A DNA stretch of 64,000 bases, taken from positions 65,155 to 129,154 of the forward strand of contig JAOQAG010000024.1 in the NCBI GenBank assembly GCA_025963715.1, read 5' to 3'. The position numbers were made by a program, and so were the translations under genes. Below the pieces are notes generated by a model. The model did no database searches. It was not told where the DNA came from and saw only the letters and a program-made list of their open reading frames with translations. Numbering within the stretch: the first letter of the stretch is position 1; each line of letters opens with the position of its first letter. The stretch comes from Bacteroidota bacterium. GTDB lineage: Bacteria > Bacteroidota > Bacteroidia > 2-12-FULL-35-15. Below, in pieces: positions 32,512 to 40,521 of this stretch.

Positions 32512-33615
32512 ATGATTCGTAGAATTTTAAAAATTAGCCTGCTGGTTGTTTTATTAGGTGTATTTGCCTGGACATTTTATTTTTTGTATTCCAAATCCGA
32601 TCAGCCACCGGTGGTGTATCAAACGATTAGTCCATTTGATACCCTGATCGTAAAAAAAACGGTAGCCACCGGAAGCGTGATCCCGCGCCGCGAAGTAAAC
32701 ATGAAATCGCAGGTATCCGGCATTATCGAAAAATTATTTGTAACGGCTGGCAAAGAAATAAAAGAAGGGGATGTGATCGCGAAGATCAAGATCATTCCGA
32801 ACATGATCAACCTCGCCAATGCCGAAAACAGGCTCAACCAGGCGCAGATCACATTTGATAATTCACAAACGGAATACGACCGCAATGAAGGTTTGTTCAA
32901 ACAAAACGTGATCTCAAAAGCCGATTTCCAACCTTACGAATTAAAATTAAAATCATCGAAAGAAGAGCTGAACGCTGCAGAAGATAATTTACAACTGATC
33001 AAAGAAGGCGTTACCAAATCGGCAGGAACGGCTACCAATACACTGATCCGCTCCACCATCTCAGGAATGGTGCTGGATGTGCCGATGAAAGAAGGAAGCA
33101 GCGTGATCGAAAGCAATACCTTTAATGAAGGTACTACCATTGCTTCGGTTGCCAACATGGGTGAAATGATCTTCGAAGGAAAAGTAGACGAAAGTGAAGT
33201 AGGAAAAATTCAGGAAGGCATGGACCTTGTGCTGACGATTGGCGCCATTGATAAAGAAAGTTTTGCTGCAAAATTAGAATACATTGCACCAAAAGGTGTT
33301 ACTGAAAACGGCGCGATCCAGTTTTTGATCCGTGCTGCGTTAGCAAAAAACAACGGTACTTTTTTACGCGCCGGTTACAGCGCTAATGCAGATATTATCC
33401 TGGCAAAAAAAGAAAAAGCATTTTCCATTCCCGAAAGTGTATTGCAGTTTGAAAAAGAAAAAACATTTGTGGAAGTGGAAACCGCAGCCAACAAATATGA
33501 AAAGCGTTACATCAAAACCGGCTTATCAGACGGGATCAACATTGAAGTACTGGATGGGTTGAAAAAAACGGACAAGATAAAAGTACCGCAGATGGCAACG
33601 CCGGGAGAAGGGTAA
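32512..33615 (+). CDS. Periplasmic adaptor (MacA/HlyD type) of the ABC exporter
   Basis: 367 residues. N-terminal membrane anchor (about 6-24), then biotinyl-lipoyl halves (VNMKSQVSGIIEKLFVTAGK and STISGMVLDVPMKEGSSVIE) split by a coiled-coil hairpin (about 100-165, NAENRLNQAQITFDNSQTEY), then beta-barrel and membrane-proximal domains. Bridges the inner-membrane permeases to an outer-membrane channel. No channel gene is adjacent; a TolC-type gene is at 56.5 kb next to a second adaptor. Last gene of this cluster; repeats begin immediately after the stop. Confidence 0.9.
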   Translation: MIRRILKISLLVVLLGVFAWTFYFLYSKSDQPPVVYQTISPFDTLIVKKTVATGSVIPRREVNMKSQVSGIIEKLFVTAGKEIKEGDVIAKIKIIPNMINLANAENRLNQAQITFDNSQTEYDRNEGLFKQNVISKADFQPYELKLKSSKEELNAAEDNLQLIKEGVTKSAGTATNTLIRSTISGMVLDVPMKEGSSVIESNTFNEGTTIASVANMGEMIFEGKVDESEVGKIQEGMDLVLTIGAIDKESFAAKLEYIAPKGVTENGAIQFLIRAALAKNNGTFLRAGYSANADIILAKKEKAFSIPESVLQFEKEKTFVEVETAANKYEKRYIKTGLSDGINIEVLDGLKKTDKIKVPQMATPGEG

Positions 33616-33616
33616 A

Positions 33617-33790
33617 AAAAAGTTCAAAGTTTAAAGTTCGAAAGTTCAAGGTTTTACTGTGCGCAGATGCTGTATGTAAAAAAGAGTTCAAAGTTTAAAG
33701 TTCAAAGTTTTGCTGTGCGCAGATGCTACGTTTGCTAAAAACGGAGACCGATTCTACTCTGTACTGTCATTTCGAGCGGAGTCGAGAAAT
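33617..33790. repeat. Heptamer repeats, inverted copy of the 108-bp unit and a TTTCGAGCGGAG-type REP
   Basis: Two heptamer-plus-GCTGTGCGCAGATGCT modules (33617-33675 and 33684-33730) are followed by TGCTAAAAACGGAGACCGAT, TCTACTCTGTACTGTCAT and a TTTCGAGCGGAGTCGAGAAA palindrome. Region 33684-33770 is a near-exact inverted copy of 34369-34456. No gene. Confidence 0.75.
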
Positions 33791-33959
33791 AGACATTCTA
33801 ATTTTACGAATCTGTGCGATACTGAATTTTTATTCATTGTAAATCACTAAAAAAGCTGTCATACCGGGTGGATTACTTGTTGCGAACGCAAATGTACCTG
33901 ACAAACGCAAGAGATCAATTAATCGCGCAAAAGTAAATTGTAGCATTACCGGAAGTTTG

Positions 33960-34168
33960 TCCTTTGCACATTTGGGATAAATTTTCCCCGGTTTGTTGGG
34001 GAGATGGCTGAAAAACTTAATTACAAAGGAAGTATAGATGTGCTTTTAATCTGGCATTCTTTTTTAGACATAGATATGCAAAAGTATTTCAGGATTATCC
34101 CCCATGTGCAAAATGGAGCAGACAATCTGAAAGTAAAAATCCCCGTTTCCGTAGCAGGACGGGGATTT
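33960..34168 (+). ncRNA. Candidate structured RNA closed by a terminator
   Basis: TTTGCACATTTGGGATAA (33963-33980) can pair with TTATCCCCCATGTGCAAA (34096-34113), enclosing a TCCCC/GGGGA hairpin. Downstream, AATCCCCGT pairs with ACGGGGATT and is followed by eight T (34136-34168), an intrinsic terminator. An ATG-initiated ORF of 58 codons (MAEKLNYKGSIDVLL) from 34003 runs through both structures and ends just after the terminator, so it is more likely accidental. No known RNA family was recognised. The segment is flanked by inverted copies of a repeat. Confidence 0.4.
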
Positions 34169-34238
34169 TTTTTAGCATGAAGTATCAAGTAGTGAGTATC
34201 AAGACCGGGAACAGATTGTGTTATTCGATTCTAATGAA

Positions 34239-34514
34239 CAGATCCCGGGTCAGGCCCGGGATGACAGTACAGAGTAGAATCGGTCCCCGTTTTTTAGCAA
34301 ACATAGCATCTGCGCATAGCAAAACTTTGAACTTACTTCTAATTGGCAGATCCCGGGTCAAGCCCGGGATGACAGTACAGAGTAGAATCGGTCCCCGTTT
34401 TTTAGCAAACGTAGCATCTGCATACAGCAAAACTTTGAACTTTAAACTTTGAACTCTTTTTTACATACAGCATCTGCGCCCAGCAAAACTTTGAACTTTA
34501 AACTTTGAACTTTA
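34239..34514. repeat. Tandem 108-bp repeat units ending at the kynA stop codon
   Basis: Two copies of a 108-base period (from 34239 and 34347): CAGATCCCGGGTCAGGCCCG REP, GATGACAGTACAGAGTAGAA, CGGTCCCCGTTTTTTAGCAA and AGCATCTGC, then CAAAACTTTGAACTT heptamers. A third, partial module (heptamers with CATACAGCATCTGCGCCCAG) runs up to the kynA stop codon at 34512-34514. An open frame across it (34177-34452) is an artefact of the repeat. Confidence 0.8.
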
Positions 34515-35426
34515 TTTCCCCCAGTTCTCCTTCTCCTCCGCTGTCCATAATTGCGGGAAGAAAATCCGTTTTTGGTAGGAAGGATGCAAATATTTTTGCC
34601 ACTCACTTCCACCGGTTGCCGCTTTGTTCTCGCCTTTTGAGTTCAGGTAATAAGCGGCGGTTTTAATGTGTGCCAGCGGCCAGATCACGTTGTATGTATG
34701 ATCAAATTCGCGCAGCGCATGTCTTAATTCCTGTACTTCCGCATCATTTTGATCCAATGCCAAAAAGCGGTTCAGGATGGTTTTTCCCCGGTATTTATGT
34801 GCAGCAGTTTTTAATGCATCAATGTATTTATCTTCAAATTGCTGCAGCATCAGCGATTTTTTCCCCGTTTGCGGATTTACCCCTGCATCCTTCCAGTACA
34901 GCTGATCAAACAAGGTATCTATATCAGTTACCGCTTCCATTTTTTCCTTCACGCGTGTATTCGTCAGTAAATGCAGGTTGGTGCAATAAATTTCTAAAAA
35001 GCGGAACTGTGCCGACTGAAAGCCGCTTGCAGGTGCCAATGCCAGCCGGAACTGGTTGTACTGCTCATAATCCATTCCTTCGCGCATCACGCTGAAAGAG
35101 GCCGTGAGCACACCGGCGTAACGGTTCACACGTTCCATCTTATCTTTAAAAACAGGGGTTTTAATTCCGGGGTTATCGATTACCTGCTTTATTTCATGCG
35201 TGATGAGCTTCAGCAGCAATTCCGTTACCTGGTGATACATGATAAAGATCGATTCGTCCGGAAAATCGGTTTTCGGCTTTTGTAATGATAAAAGCGTTTC
35301 CACTTCAATATATTCCCAATAATTTACCGGTTTGCTATGGTACAAGCCTTTTAAATACATGTTGGGATCCTGGTTCAGATCTTTGTATTTTTCTTCTATG
35401 TTCTTAATGATATCGTCGTTGTCCAT
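34512..35426 (-). CDS. kynA: Tryptophan 2,3-dioxygenase
   Basis: Heme enzyme opening the indole ring of tryptophan to N-formylkynurenine, the first step of the kynurenine pathway. 304 residues from the ATG at 35426 (MDNDDIIKNIEEKY); an in-frame ATG 30 bases upstream is less likely. Features: VNYWEYIEVETLLSLQ, DESIFIMYHQVTELLLKLIT (with the His and Arg/Glu surroundings of the family), SGFQSAQFRFLEIYCTN, and near the C-terminus HIKTAAYYLNSKGENKAATG with GGSEWQKYL. Works with kmo and kynU. Its stop codon is the last codon of a heptamer-repeat block, so transcription termination may be affected by these repeats. Confidence 0.94.
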   Translation of the reverse strand: MDNDDIIKNIEEKYKDLNQDPNMYLKGLYHSKPVNYWEYIEVETLLSLQKPKTDFPDESIFIMYHQVTELLLKLITHEIKQVIDNPGIKTPVFKDKMERVNRYAGVLTASFSVMREGMDYEQYNQFRLALAPASGFQSAQFRFLEIYCTNLHLLTNTRVKEKMEAVTDIDTLFDQLYWKDAGVNPQTGKKSLMLQQFEDKYIDALKTAAHKYRGKTILNRFLALDQNDAEVQELRHALREFDHTYNVIWPLAHIKTAAYYLNSKGENKAATGGSEWQKYLHPSYQKRIFFPQLWTAEEKENWGK

Positions 35427-35607
35427 CTTGCCAAAAATTTTCCCCGAAGATAACACCTCTGCTTCAATATTTAATATGAATGGCTCATTTTTAAGCCGCT
35501 TTGTCCCATTTTGGAAAAAAAAACGGTTTGTTTCTAAATTATTGGGGAATGCAGGATGATTTTTAGTTAAATTTTATTACCATTGCAGGATACTACTCCA
35601 ATGAATA

Positions 35608-37194
35608 ATGTTTAAAAAATTCTGGCTTTTTATATCCAATATCGGTATTGATGATTCGGTTGATCAACTTCAGCAAAAACGGATCAAATTATCCAACCAG
35701 TTAATTTTTTACGCCGCTATTTTCACCTGCCTGTTTACCATTTTTTATGCTGCGCTCGGTTTAAATAAAATAAACATCATCGAAGCCATTTCGGTTGTGA
35801 TCTATACCGGCCTGCTCTTCATCTCTTACCTGAAATATTTTAAAACAGCCCGTTTTTTATTCGTCGTGATCCTCAACATTCACATGTTCATCATCGCTCT
35901 GTGCCTGGGTTTTGAATCACAAATGCAATTATTGCTCATTCCCGTTGCAGCTGTTCCGGTAGTCCTGTATAACATGCGGAGCAGGCTATACATGGCCATT
36001 GGCGTAGGCCTTAGCCTCTGCTGTTTTTGCATCCTTTATTTTGTGGATTTTCACAATCCCCTGCAATTAAGCCTTGGTGAACATTTATTGGCAAACCTGC
36101 GCTTCCTGTTCAACATTACCGCCATCGTTGCCGAAGTGGTAGTGCTGTATTCCATTGTAAGCAATTACGATCGCAGCGAACGCAAGCTGGACGAGAACAA
36201 TGAGCTGCTGCAGCAACAATTTCAATCCATCTTTGAAAATTCCTATGATGCGCTTTTCCTCGTCGATCGTAAAAACAGGGTGATCGTTAAAGCCAATAAA
36301 AGAGCGAAAGAGCTTTTTGAAATGAATTCGGAAGAAGAATTTTACACCAAGTACGGCTTGGACCTGCACAGCGAACAACCCAATGAAATGGAGCTGGAAC
36401 GCATGCGAAACCTGCTGCAGACAAAAGGTATTTTCGAAAACGAGGTTTTATACAAAACTAAAAACGGGAACCAGTTTTGGGGAGCGCTGGCGATCAAAGC
36501 CGTGCAAATAGGCAAACAGGAATACCAATCGGTGCGCGTTACCGATATTACCGTAAATAAAAAAGCAGAAGCGCATGTGGCGGCTTCCCTGCACGAAAAA
36601 GAAGTATTGCTGTCGGAGATCCATCACCGTGTAAAAAATAACATGGCCGTGATCAGCGGCTTGCTGGGGCTTCAATCCAGCTATGTGGAAGATGAGAACC
36701 TGAAATTATTATTTGAGGAAAGCCGTAACCGCATCCACTCGATGGCATTGATCCACGATAAGCTGTACCAGCACGAAACCTTTGCACGTATTGATTTTAA
36801 TACCTATTGCAACGACCTGATCAATTATATTAAAAGTTCGTACGATAGTACTGATACAAAAGTTACGTATTCCATTTCCTGTAACGATGTGTTTGTAGAC
36901 ATGAAAAATGCCGTGCCCTGCGGATTAATCCTGAATGAGCTGATCTCCAATGCTTACAAACATGCGTTTAAAAATAAAAAAGAAGGAGAGATAAAGATCG
37001 TGTGTACTAAAATGGGCGGAAAATTCACCATGATGGTAAGCGACAACGGCATCGGCTTTGATGCGGAGAAAACACTGGAGCAACCGGTTTCACTGGGATT
37101 AACGCTAATCTCGGCATTGGTGGAACAGGTAAGCGGAACCTTAAAAGCAATAAATAAGAACGGTACAACGTATTATATCTCTTTTGAAGAATAA
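35608..37194 (+). CDS. Membrane sensor histidine kinase (PAS, HisKA_2)
   Basis: 528 residues. N-terminal five or six membrane helices (about 29-190, no large periplasmic loop). A PAS domain follows (about 205-320, FQSIFENSYDALFLVDRKNR with PAC-like EYQSVRVTDITVNKKAEAHV). The kinase core is the HisKA_2 type: LLSEIHHRVKNNMAVISGLL with the phospho-His, then an HATPase_c domain (LILNELISNAYKHAFKNK, VSDNGIGFDAEK, LGLTLISALVEQ). The regulator gene starts 6 bases later and must be its partner. The ligand sensed is unknown. Confidence 0.88.
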   Translation: MFKKFWLFISNIGIDDSVDQLQQKRIKLSNQLIFYAAIFTCLFTIFYAALGLNKINIIEAISVVIYTGLLFISYLKYFKTARFLFVVILNIHMFIIALCLGFESQMQLLLIPVAAVPVVLYNMRSRLYMAIGVGLSLCCFCILYFVDFHNPLQLSLGEHLLANLRFLFNITAIVAEVVVLYSIVSNYDRSERKLDENNELLQQQFQSIFENSYDALFLVDRKNRVIVKANKRAKELFEMNSEEEFYTKYGLDLHSEQPNEMELERMRNLLQTKGIFENEVLYKTKNGNQFWGALAIKAVQIGKQEYQSVRVTDITVNKKAEAHVAASLHEKEVLLSEIHHRVKNNMAVISGLLGLQSSYVEDENLKLLFEESRNRIHSMALIHDKLYQHETFARIDFNTYCNDLINYIKSSYDSTDTKVTYSISCNDVFVDMKNAVPCGLILNELISNAYKHAFKNKKEGEIKIVCTKMGGKFTMMVSDNGIGFDAEKTLEQPVSLGLTLISALVEQVSGTLKAINKNGTTYYISFEE

Positions 37195-37199
37195 CAACT

Positions 37200-37559
37200 A
37201 TGGCAAAGATCATTATAGTAGAAGATGAAGCAATTGTAGCAATGGCCAACAGGATGATGCTTGCCAGCCTTTCGCATGAAATTGTGGCGAATACTTCGAG
37301 CGCAGAACAGGCTGTGAATGAAAGCAATGAAAAGGAAGTGGACCTGATCCTGATGGATATTAAATTAAAAGGCGTAATGGACGGCATACAGGCAGCAGAA
37401 GAGATCCGCAAAAATAAAAATACGCCCATTCTTTTTATCACCGGAAATTCGGATGTAAGAACCAAACAACGCATCGACCGCATTTCCAATTCATCCATTC
37501 TTCAAAAACCGATCATGGTGGAAGATCTTAAAATGGCCATCAATAAATTAATCAATTAG
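37200..37559 (+). CDS. Single-domain response regulator
   Basis: 119 residues, receiver domain only. Acidic pair E8/D9, phospho-acceptor D53 (VDLILMDIKL), Thr in ILFITGNSD and Lys in SILQKPI. No output domain, so it probably acts through protein contacts or as a phosphorelay step. Sits between its kinase gene and the helicase gene with gaps of 5 and 4 bases, indicating one transcript. Confidence 0.88.
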   Translation: MAKIIIVEDEAIVAMANRMMLASLSHEIVANTSSAEQAVNESNEKEVDLILMDIKLKGVMDGIQAAEEIRKNKNTPILFITGNSDVRTKQRIDRISNSSILQKPIMVEDLKMAINKLIN

Positions 37560-37563
37560 TGCA

Positions 37564-39498
37564 ATGAAAGAAGAAGGATTGGAGCGACTGAAAAAGTTGC
37601 AGGATCTGTTAACCATCGAGCGCGATGAAGACCTGGCGCAATACAAATCTTTTTTTTCGAGGAACAATATCAATCACCGCAAGGAAAACGGCGTTACCTG
37701 GTACCCCATCATTATCAGCAATGTGGAGATCGGGCTGGGAGAATACCTGATCATTGATATCGAACGCACCACTAATCATAACGAGCCGCACCGTTTTTCG
37801 GGCGGAAAAATTGCATCGCTTTTTTCAAATACGTATCCCGATGCGCATCCCATCAACGGAACCATTAAAGTGATCAGCCAGAATAAGCTGCGCTTGTCGC
37901 TTACGCTGGATGAGCTGCCCGACTGGACCGACGATGGCAAGCTGGGCATTAACTTATTATTTGACGAAACCAGTTACAGGGAAATGGACATTGCGCTGGA
38001 AAAAGTAATGAGCGCCAGCAACAATCGTCTTGCACATTTACGTGATGTGATGAGCGGAATAAAACCGCCGGTGTTTGAAAAAGAAAATGAAACAACGCAA
38101 TTCGGGCGACTGAACCAATCACAAAATAAAGCGGTACAAAAAATTTTAGCGGCAAAGGATCTTGCCATCATTCACGGCCCTCCCGGAACCGGTAAAACCA
38201 CCACGCTAGTGCAGGCCATCCGGCAAACACTGATGACCGAAAAGCAAGTGCTGGTATGCAGTTCCAGCAATACTGCCGTGGATCTGCTTACCGAAAAGCT
38301 GCACCGCGAAGGCATCAATGTATTGCGTTTGGGCAACCCGGCGCGGATCTCGGAAGATGTGATCAACAACACGCTGGATGCAAAAATTGCAGCGCATGAA
38401 TCGTACAAGGATTTAAAAGCGTACCGTAAAACGGCAGATGAATATTTTAGAATGGCCGGTAAATACAAACGTACTTTTGGGAGAGAGGAACGCGAACAGC
38501 GACAGCTTTTTTACCAGGAAGCACGAAAAATATTGCAGGAAGCACGTGTGCTCGAAGATTTTATTTTGAGCGAACAATTCGATAAAGCGCAGGTCATTGC
38601 CTGTACACCGGTGGTTTCGTCCGGACGTATGATGCGCAACAAACAATTCAGCACCGTATTTATTGATGAAGCAGCACAGGCACTGGAACCAATGTGCTGG
38701 ATTCCGATCACACGCAGCAACCGCGTGATTTTCGCAGGCGATCATTTTCAGCTGCCGCCAACAGTAAAATCAAAAAAAGCGGAAGACCTGGGCTTGAAAG
38801 AAACATTGTTTGAACGCTGCATGCATTTAGAAAATGTTTCCGTGATGCTGAACACACAATACCGCATGCACGAAAACATTATGAATTTTTCGAATGCACA
38901 ATTTTACGGCGGCGATCTGAAAGCGGATGCATCCGTGAAGGATACGGTATTGAGCTTCGATGAAAATGAACCGCTGCTGAACACGCCGCTGGATTTTATT
39001 GATACAGCCGGTTGCGGTTATACCGAGATCCTGAATCCCGAAAGTTTAAGCACGGCCAATCCGGAAGAAGCAAAATTATTATTGGATCATTTGAAAATGC
39101 TGATCGAACATTACGAACAAAATAATCCTTCCGGAAAAAAAATACTGATCGGTATAATTTCTCCTTACAAAGAGCAGGTACAGCATTTAACGATCAGAAT
39201 TTCGGAAGATGAATTCCTGAAAAATTACAGTTCACAGATCGCGGTCAAAACCATCGATGGTTTCCAGGGACAGGAACGCGATGTAATTTATATTAGCCTT
39301 GTGCGTTCCAACGACCGCATGGAAATTGGCTTTTTGAGCGATACGCGCCGCATGAATGTAGCGCTTACCCGCGCAAAGAAAAAGCTGGTGGTAATCGGCG
39401 ACAGTGCCACATTTGGTAATCACCCTTTCTATAAAAATTTCCTGGATTATGTAGATTCAATTGGGGCACATAAAAGTGCCTGGGAGTTTATCTATTAA
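37564..39498 (+). CDS. Superfamily 1 helicase, IGHMBP2/DNA2-like
   Basis: 644 residues. Motif I LAIIHGPPGTGKTTTLVQAI (about 201-220), Ia VLVCSSSNTAVDLL, II STVFIDEAAQALEP, III VIFAGDHFQLPPTV, IV ILIGIISPYKEQV, V AVKTIDGFQGQERDVIYISL and VI RRMNVALTRAKKKLVVIGD. This set defines the Upf1/IGHMBP2 type of SF1B helicases, acting on RNA or DNA. The N-terminal about 160 residues form the beta-barrel/stalk region seen in IGHMBP2. It is 4 bases after the response-regulator gene; why a helicase is in this operon is unclear. A role in repair or RNA handling is an inference. Confidence 0.9.
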   Translation: MKEEGLERLKKLQDLLTIERDEDLAQYKSFFSRNNINHRKENGVTWYPIIISNVEIGLGEYLIIDIERTTNHNEPHRFSGGKIASLFSNTYPDAHPINGTIKVISQNKLRLSLTLDELPDWTDDGKLGINLLFDETSYREMDIALEKVMSASNNRLAHLRDVMSGIKPPVFEKENETTQFGRLNQSQNKAVQKILAAKDLAIIHGPPGTGKTTTLVQAIRQTLMTEKQVLVCSSSNTAVDLLTEKLHREGINVLRLGNPARISEDVINNTLDAKIAAHESYKDLKAYRKTADEYFRMAGKYKRTFGREEREQRQLFYQEARKILQEARVLEDFILSEQFDKAQVIACTPVVSSGRMMRNKQFSTVFIDEAAQALEPMCWIPITRSNRVIFAGDHFQLPPTVKSKKAEDLGLKETLFERCMHLENVSVMLNTQYRMHENIMNFSNAQFYGGDLKADASVKDTVLSFDENEPLLNTPLDFIDTAGCGYTEILNPESLSTANPEEAKLLLDHLKMLIEHYEQNNPSGKKILIGIISPYKEQVQHLTIRISEDEFLKNYSSQIAVKTIDGFQGQERDVIYISLVRSNDRMEIGFLSDTRRMNVALTRAKKKLVVIGDSATFGNHPFYKNFLDYVDSIGAHKSAWEFIY

Positions 39499-39550
39499 AT
39501 TTTCCGCAGAACTATGTGTGGTTTCTCGCAGAGACGCAAAGTTCGCAAAG

Positions 39551-39817
39551 CCCCCTGTCAGGGCTTTTTTGTCCCTGACAGGGGTAGATTAACACAAAAA
39601 AATAAAGCCGCGCCTGTGATCTTAATAGCCACAGATTCACAGATTTTTTACTTGAATTAAAATTACACAGACAGGTAATCGCAAAGCGATTTTGAAAACC
39701 ATCTGTGTAATTTTAAATTATTTTTTAATCCGTGAATCTGTGGCAAACTGACAAATCCGGCTGAAGTACTAAACGCTTATTCTACCCCTGTCAGGGACAA
39801 AAAAGCCCTGACAGGGG
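39551..39817. repeat. Composite repeat: CCCCTGTCAGGG hairpins around a CACAGATT element
   Basis: CCCCCTGTCAGGGCTTTTTT with GTCCCTGACAGGGG (39551-39584) and its opposite-facing copy (39783-39817) flank a CACAGATTCACAGATT element (39629-39746, with the central AATCGCAAAGCGATTTT and closing AATCCGTGAATCTGTGG). The 3' part (GGCTGAAGTACTAAACGC, then the hairpin) matches 2715-2879. No gene in the 393-base gap. Confidence 0.75.
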
Positions 39818-39891
39818 CGTTCTTTTCCACGCGCTGCCACACGCAGCAGTTACACAGATTCGTAAATTCGTATAGATTCGTTATTCGTACC

Positions 39892-40521
39892 CTAATGGAT
39901 ATACCCCTGGCGGATCGCCTCGGTAATAAGACCGGTCATGTTGCTGACCTGGAATTTTTCAAATAATTTTTTACGGTGTGATTCTACCGTATTCGCAGAA
40001 ATAAATAATTTCTCCGCTATTTCAGCTGTGGTGAGCTGTTGTGCTATCAATGTCAACACTTCGCGTTCACGTTTACTGATGCCGGGTTCGGTATCCGAAT
40101 CGTATTTTTTTGCAATCAGATGTTTGTATTGTTCCGCAATATAAATACCACCATCATTACCAATGGCACGGATCGCATCTGCTAATTCTTCCAATGGATC
40201 ATTTTTATTTACGTAGCCTTTTACACCTTCTTTAAAAAGCATTTTGATGAGGATCGGGCTGTTTAATGAAGTATAAGCAATGATCCGCAGGTTGGGATAT
40301 GCCTGGAGGATCTCCGAAAAAAGATCGGTAGAGCTTACATCCGGCATTACCACATCCAGGATCAGCATATCCACCAAATGATTTTTCAGCTGCTCCAAAA
40401 GTTCATTCTTGCTTTGTGCCACAAACATGAGCTCCCAGGACGGATCTTTTTTTATCAAAAAAGAAATGCCTTTACTTACAACCGGATGATCATCCGCAAT
40501 CGCTATTCTAAGTGTTTTCAT
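39892..40521 (-). CDS. LuxR-type response regulator
   Basis: 209 residues. N-terminal receiver with the acidic pair DD (10-11) and phospho-acceptor D56 (MLILDVVMPD); C-terminal LuxR/FixJ helix-turn-helix (ISKREREVLTLIAQQLTTAE, IAEKLFISANTVESHRKKLF). A DNA-binding transcription factor. Its first codons overlap the 3' end of the kinase gene by 14 bases, so they form a two-component pair. Confidence 0.92.
   Translation of the reverse strand: MKTLRIAIADDHPVVSKGISFLIKKDPSWELMFVAQSKNELLEQLKNHLVDMLILDVVMPDVSSTDLFSEILQAYPNLRIIAYTSLNSPILIKMLFKEGVKGYVNKNDPLEELADAIRAIGNDGGIYIAEQYKHLIAKKYDSDTEPGISKREREVLTLIAQQLTTAEIAEKLFISANTVESHRKKLFEKFQVSNMTGLITEAIRQGYIH

Noticed and set aside
34003-34179. 58-codon ORF from ATG at 34003
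   Set aside because: It ends just beyond a strong terminator hairpin and overlaps a long-range RNA pairing; more likely accidental than coding.
34177-34452. 91-residue ORF over the tandem repeats
   Set aside because: It is translation of the 108-bp repeat (two copies of the same peptide) and has no conserved features.
33617-34514. CRISPR array
   Set aside because: The repeats are 7-bp heptamers and 108-bp modules without unique spacers of regular length, and no cas genes occur in the window.
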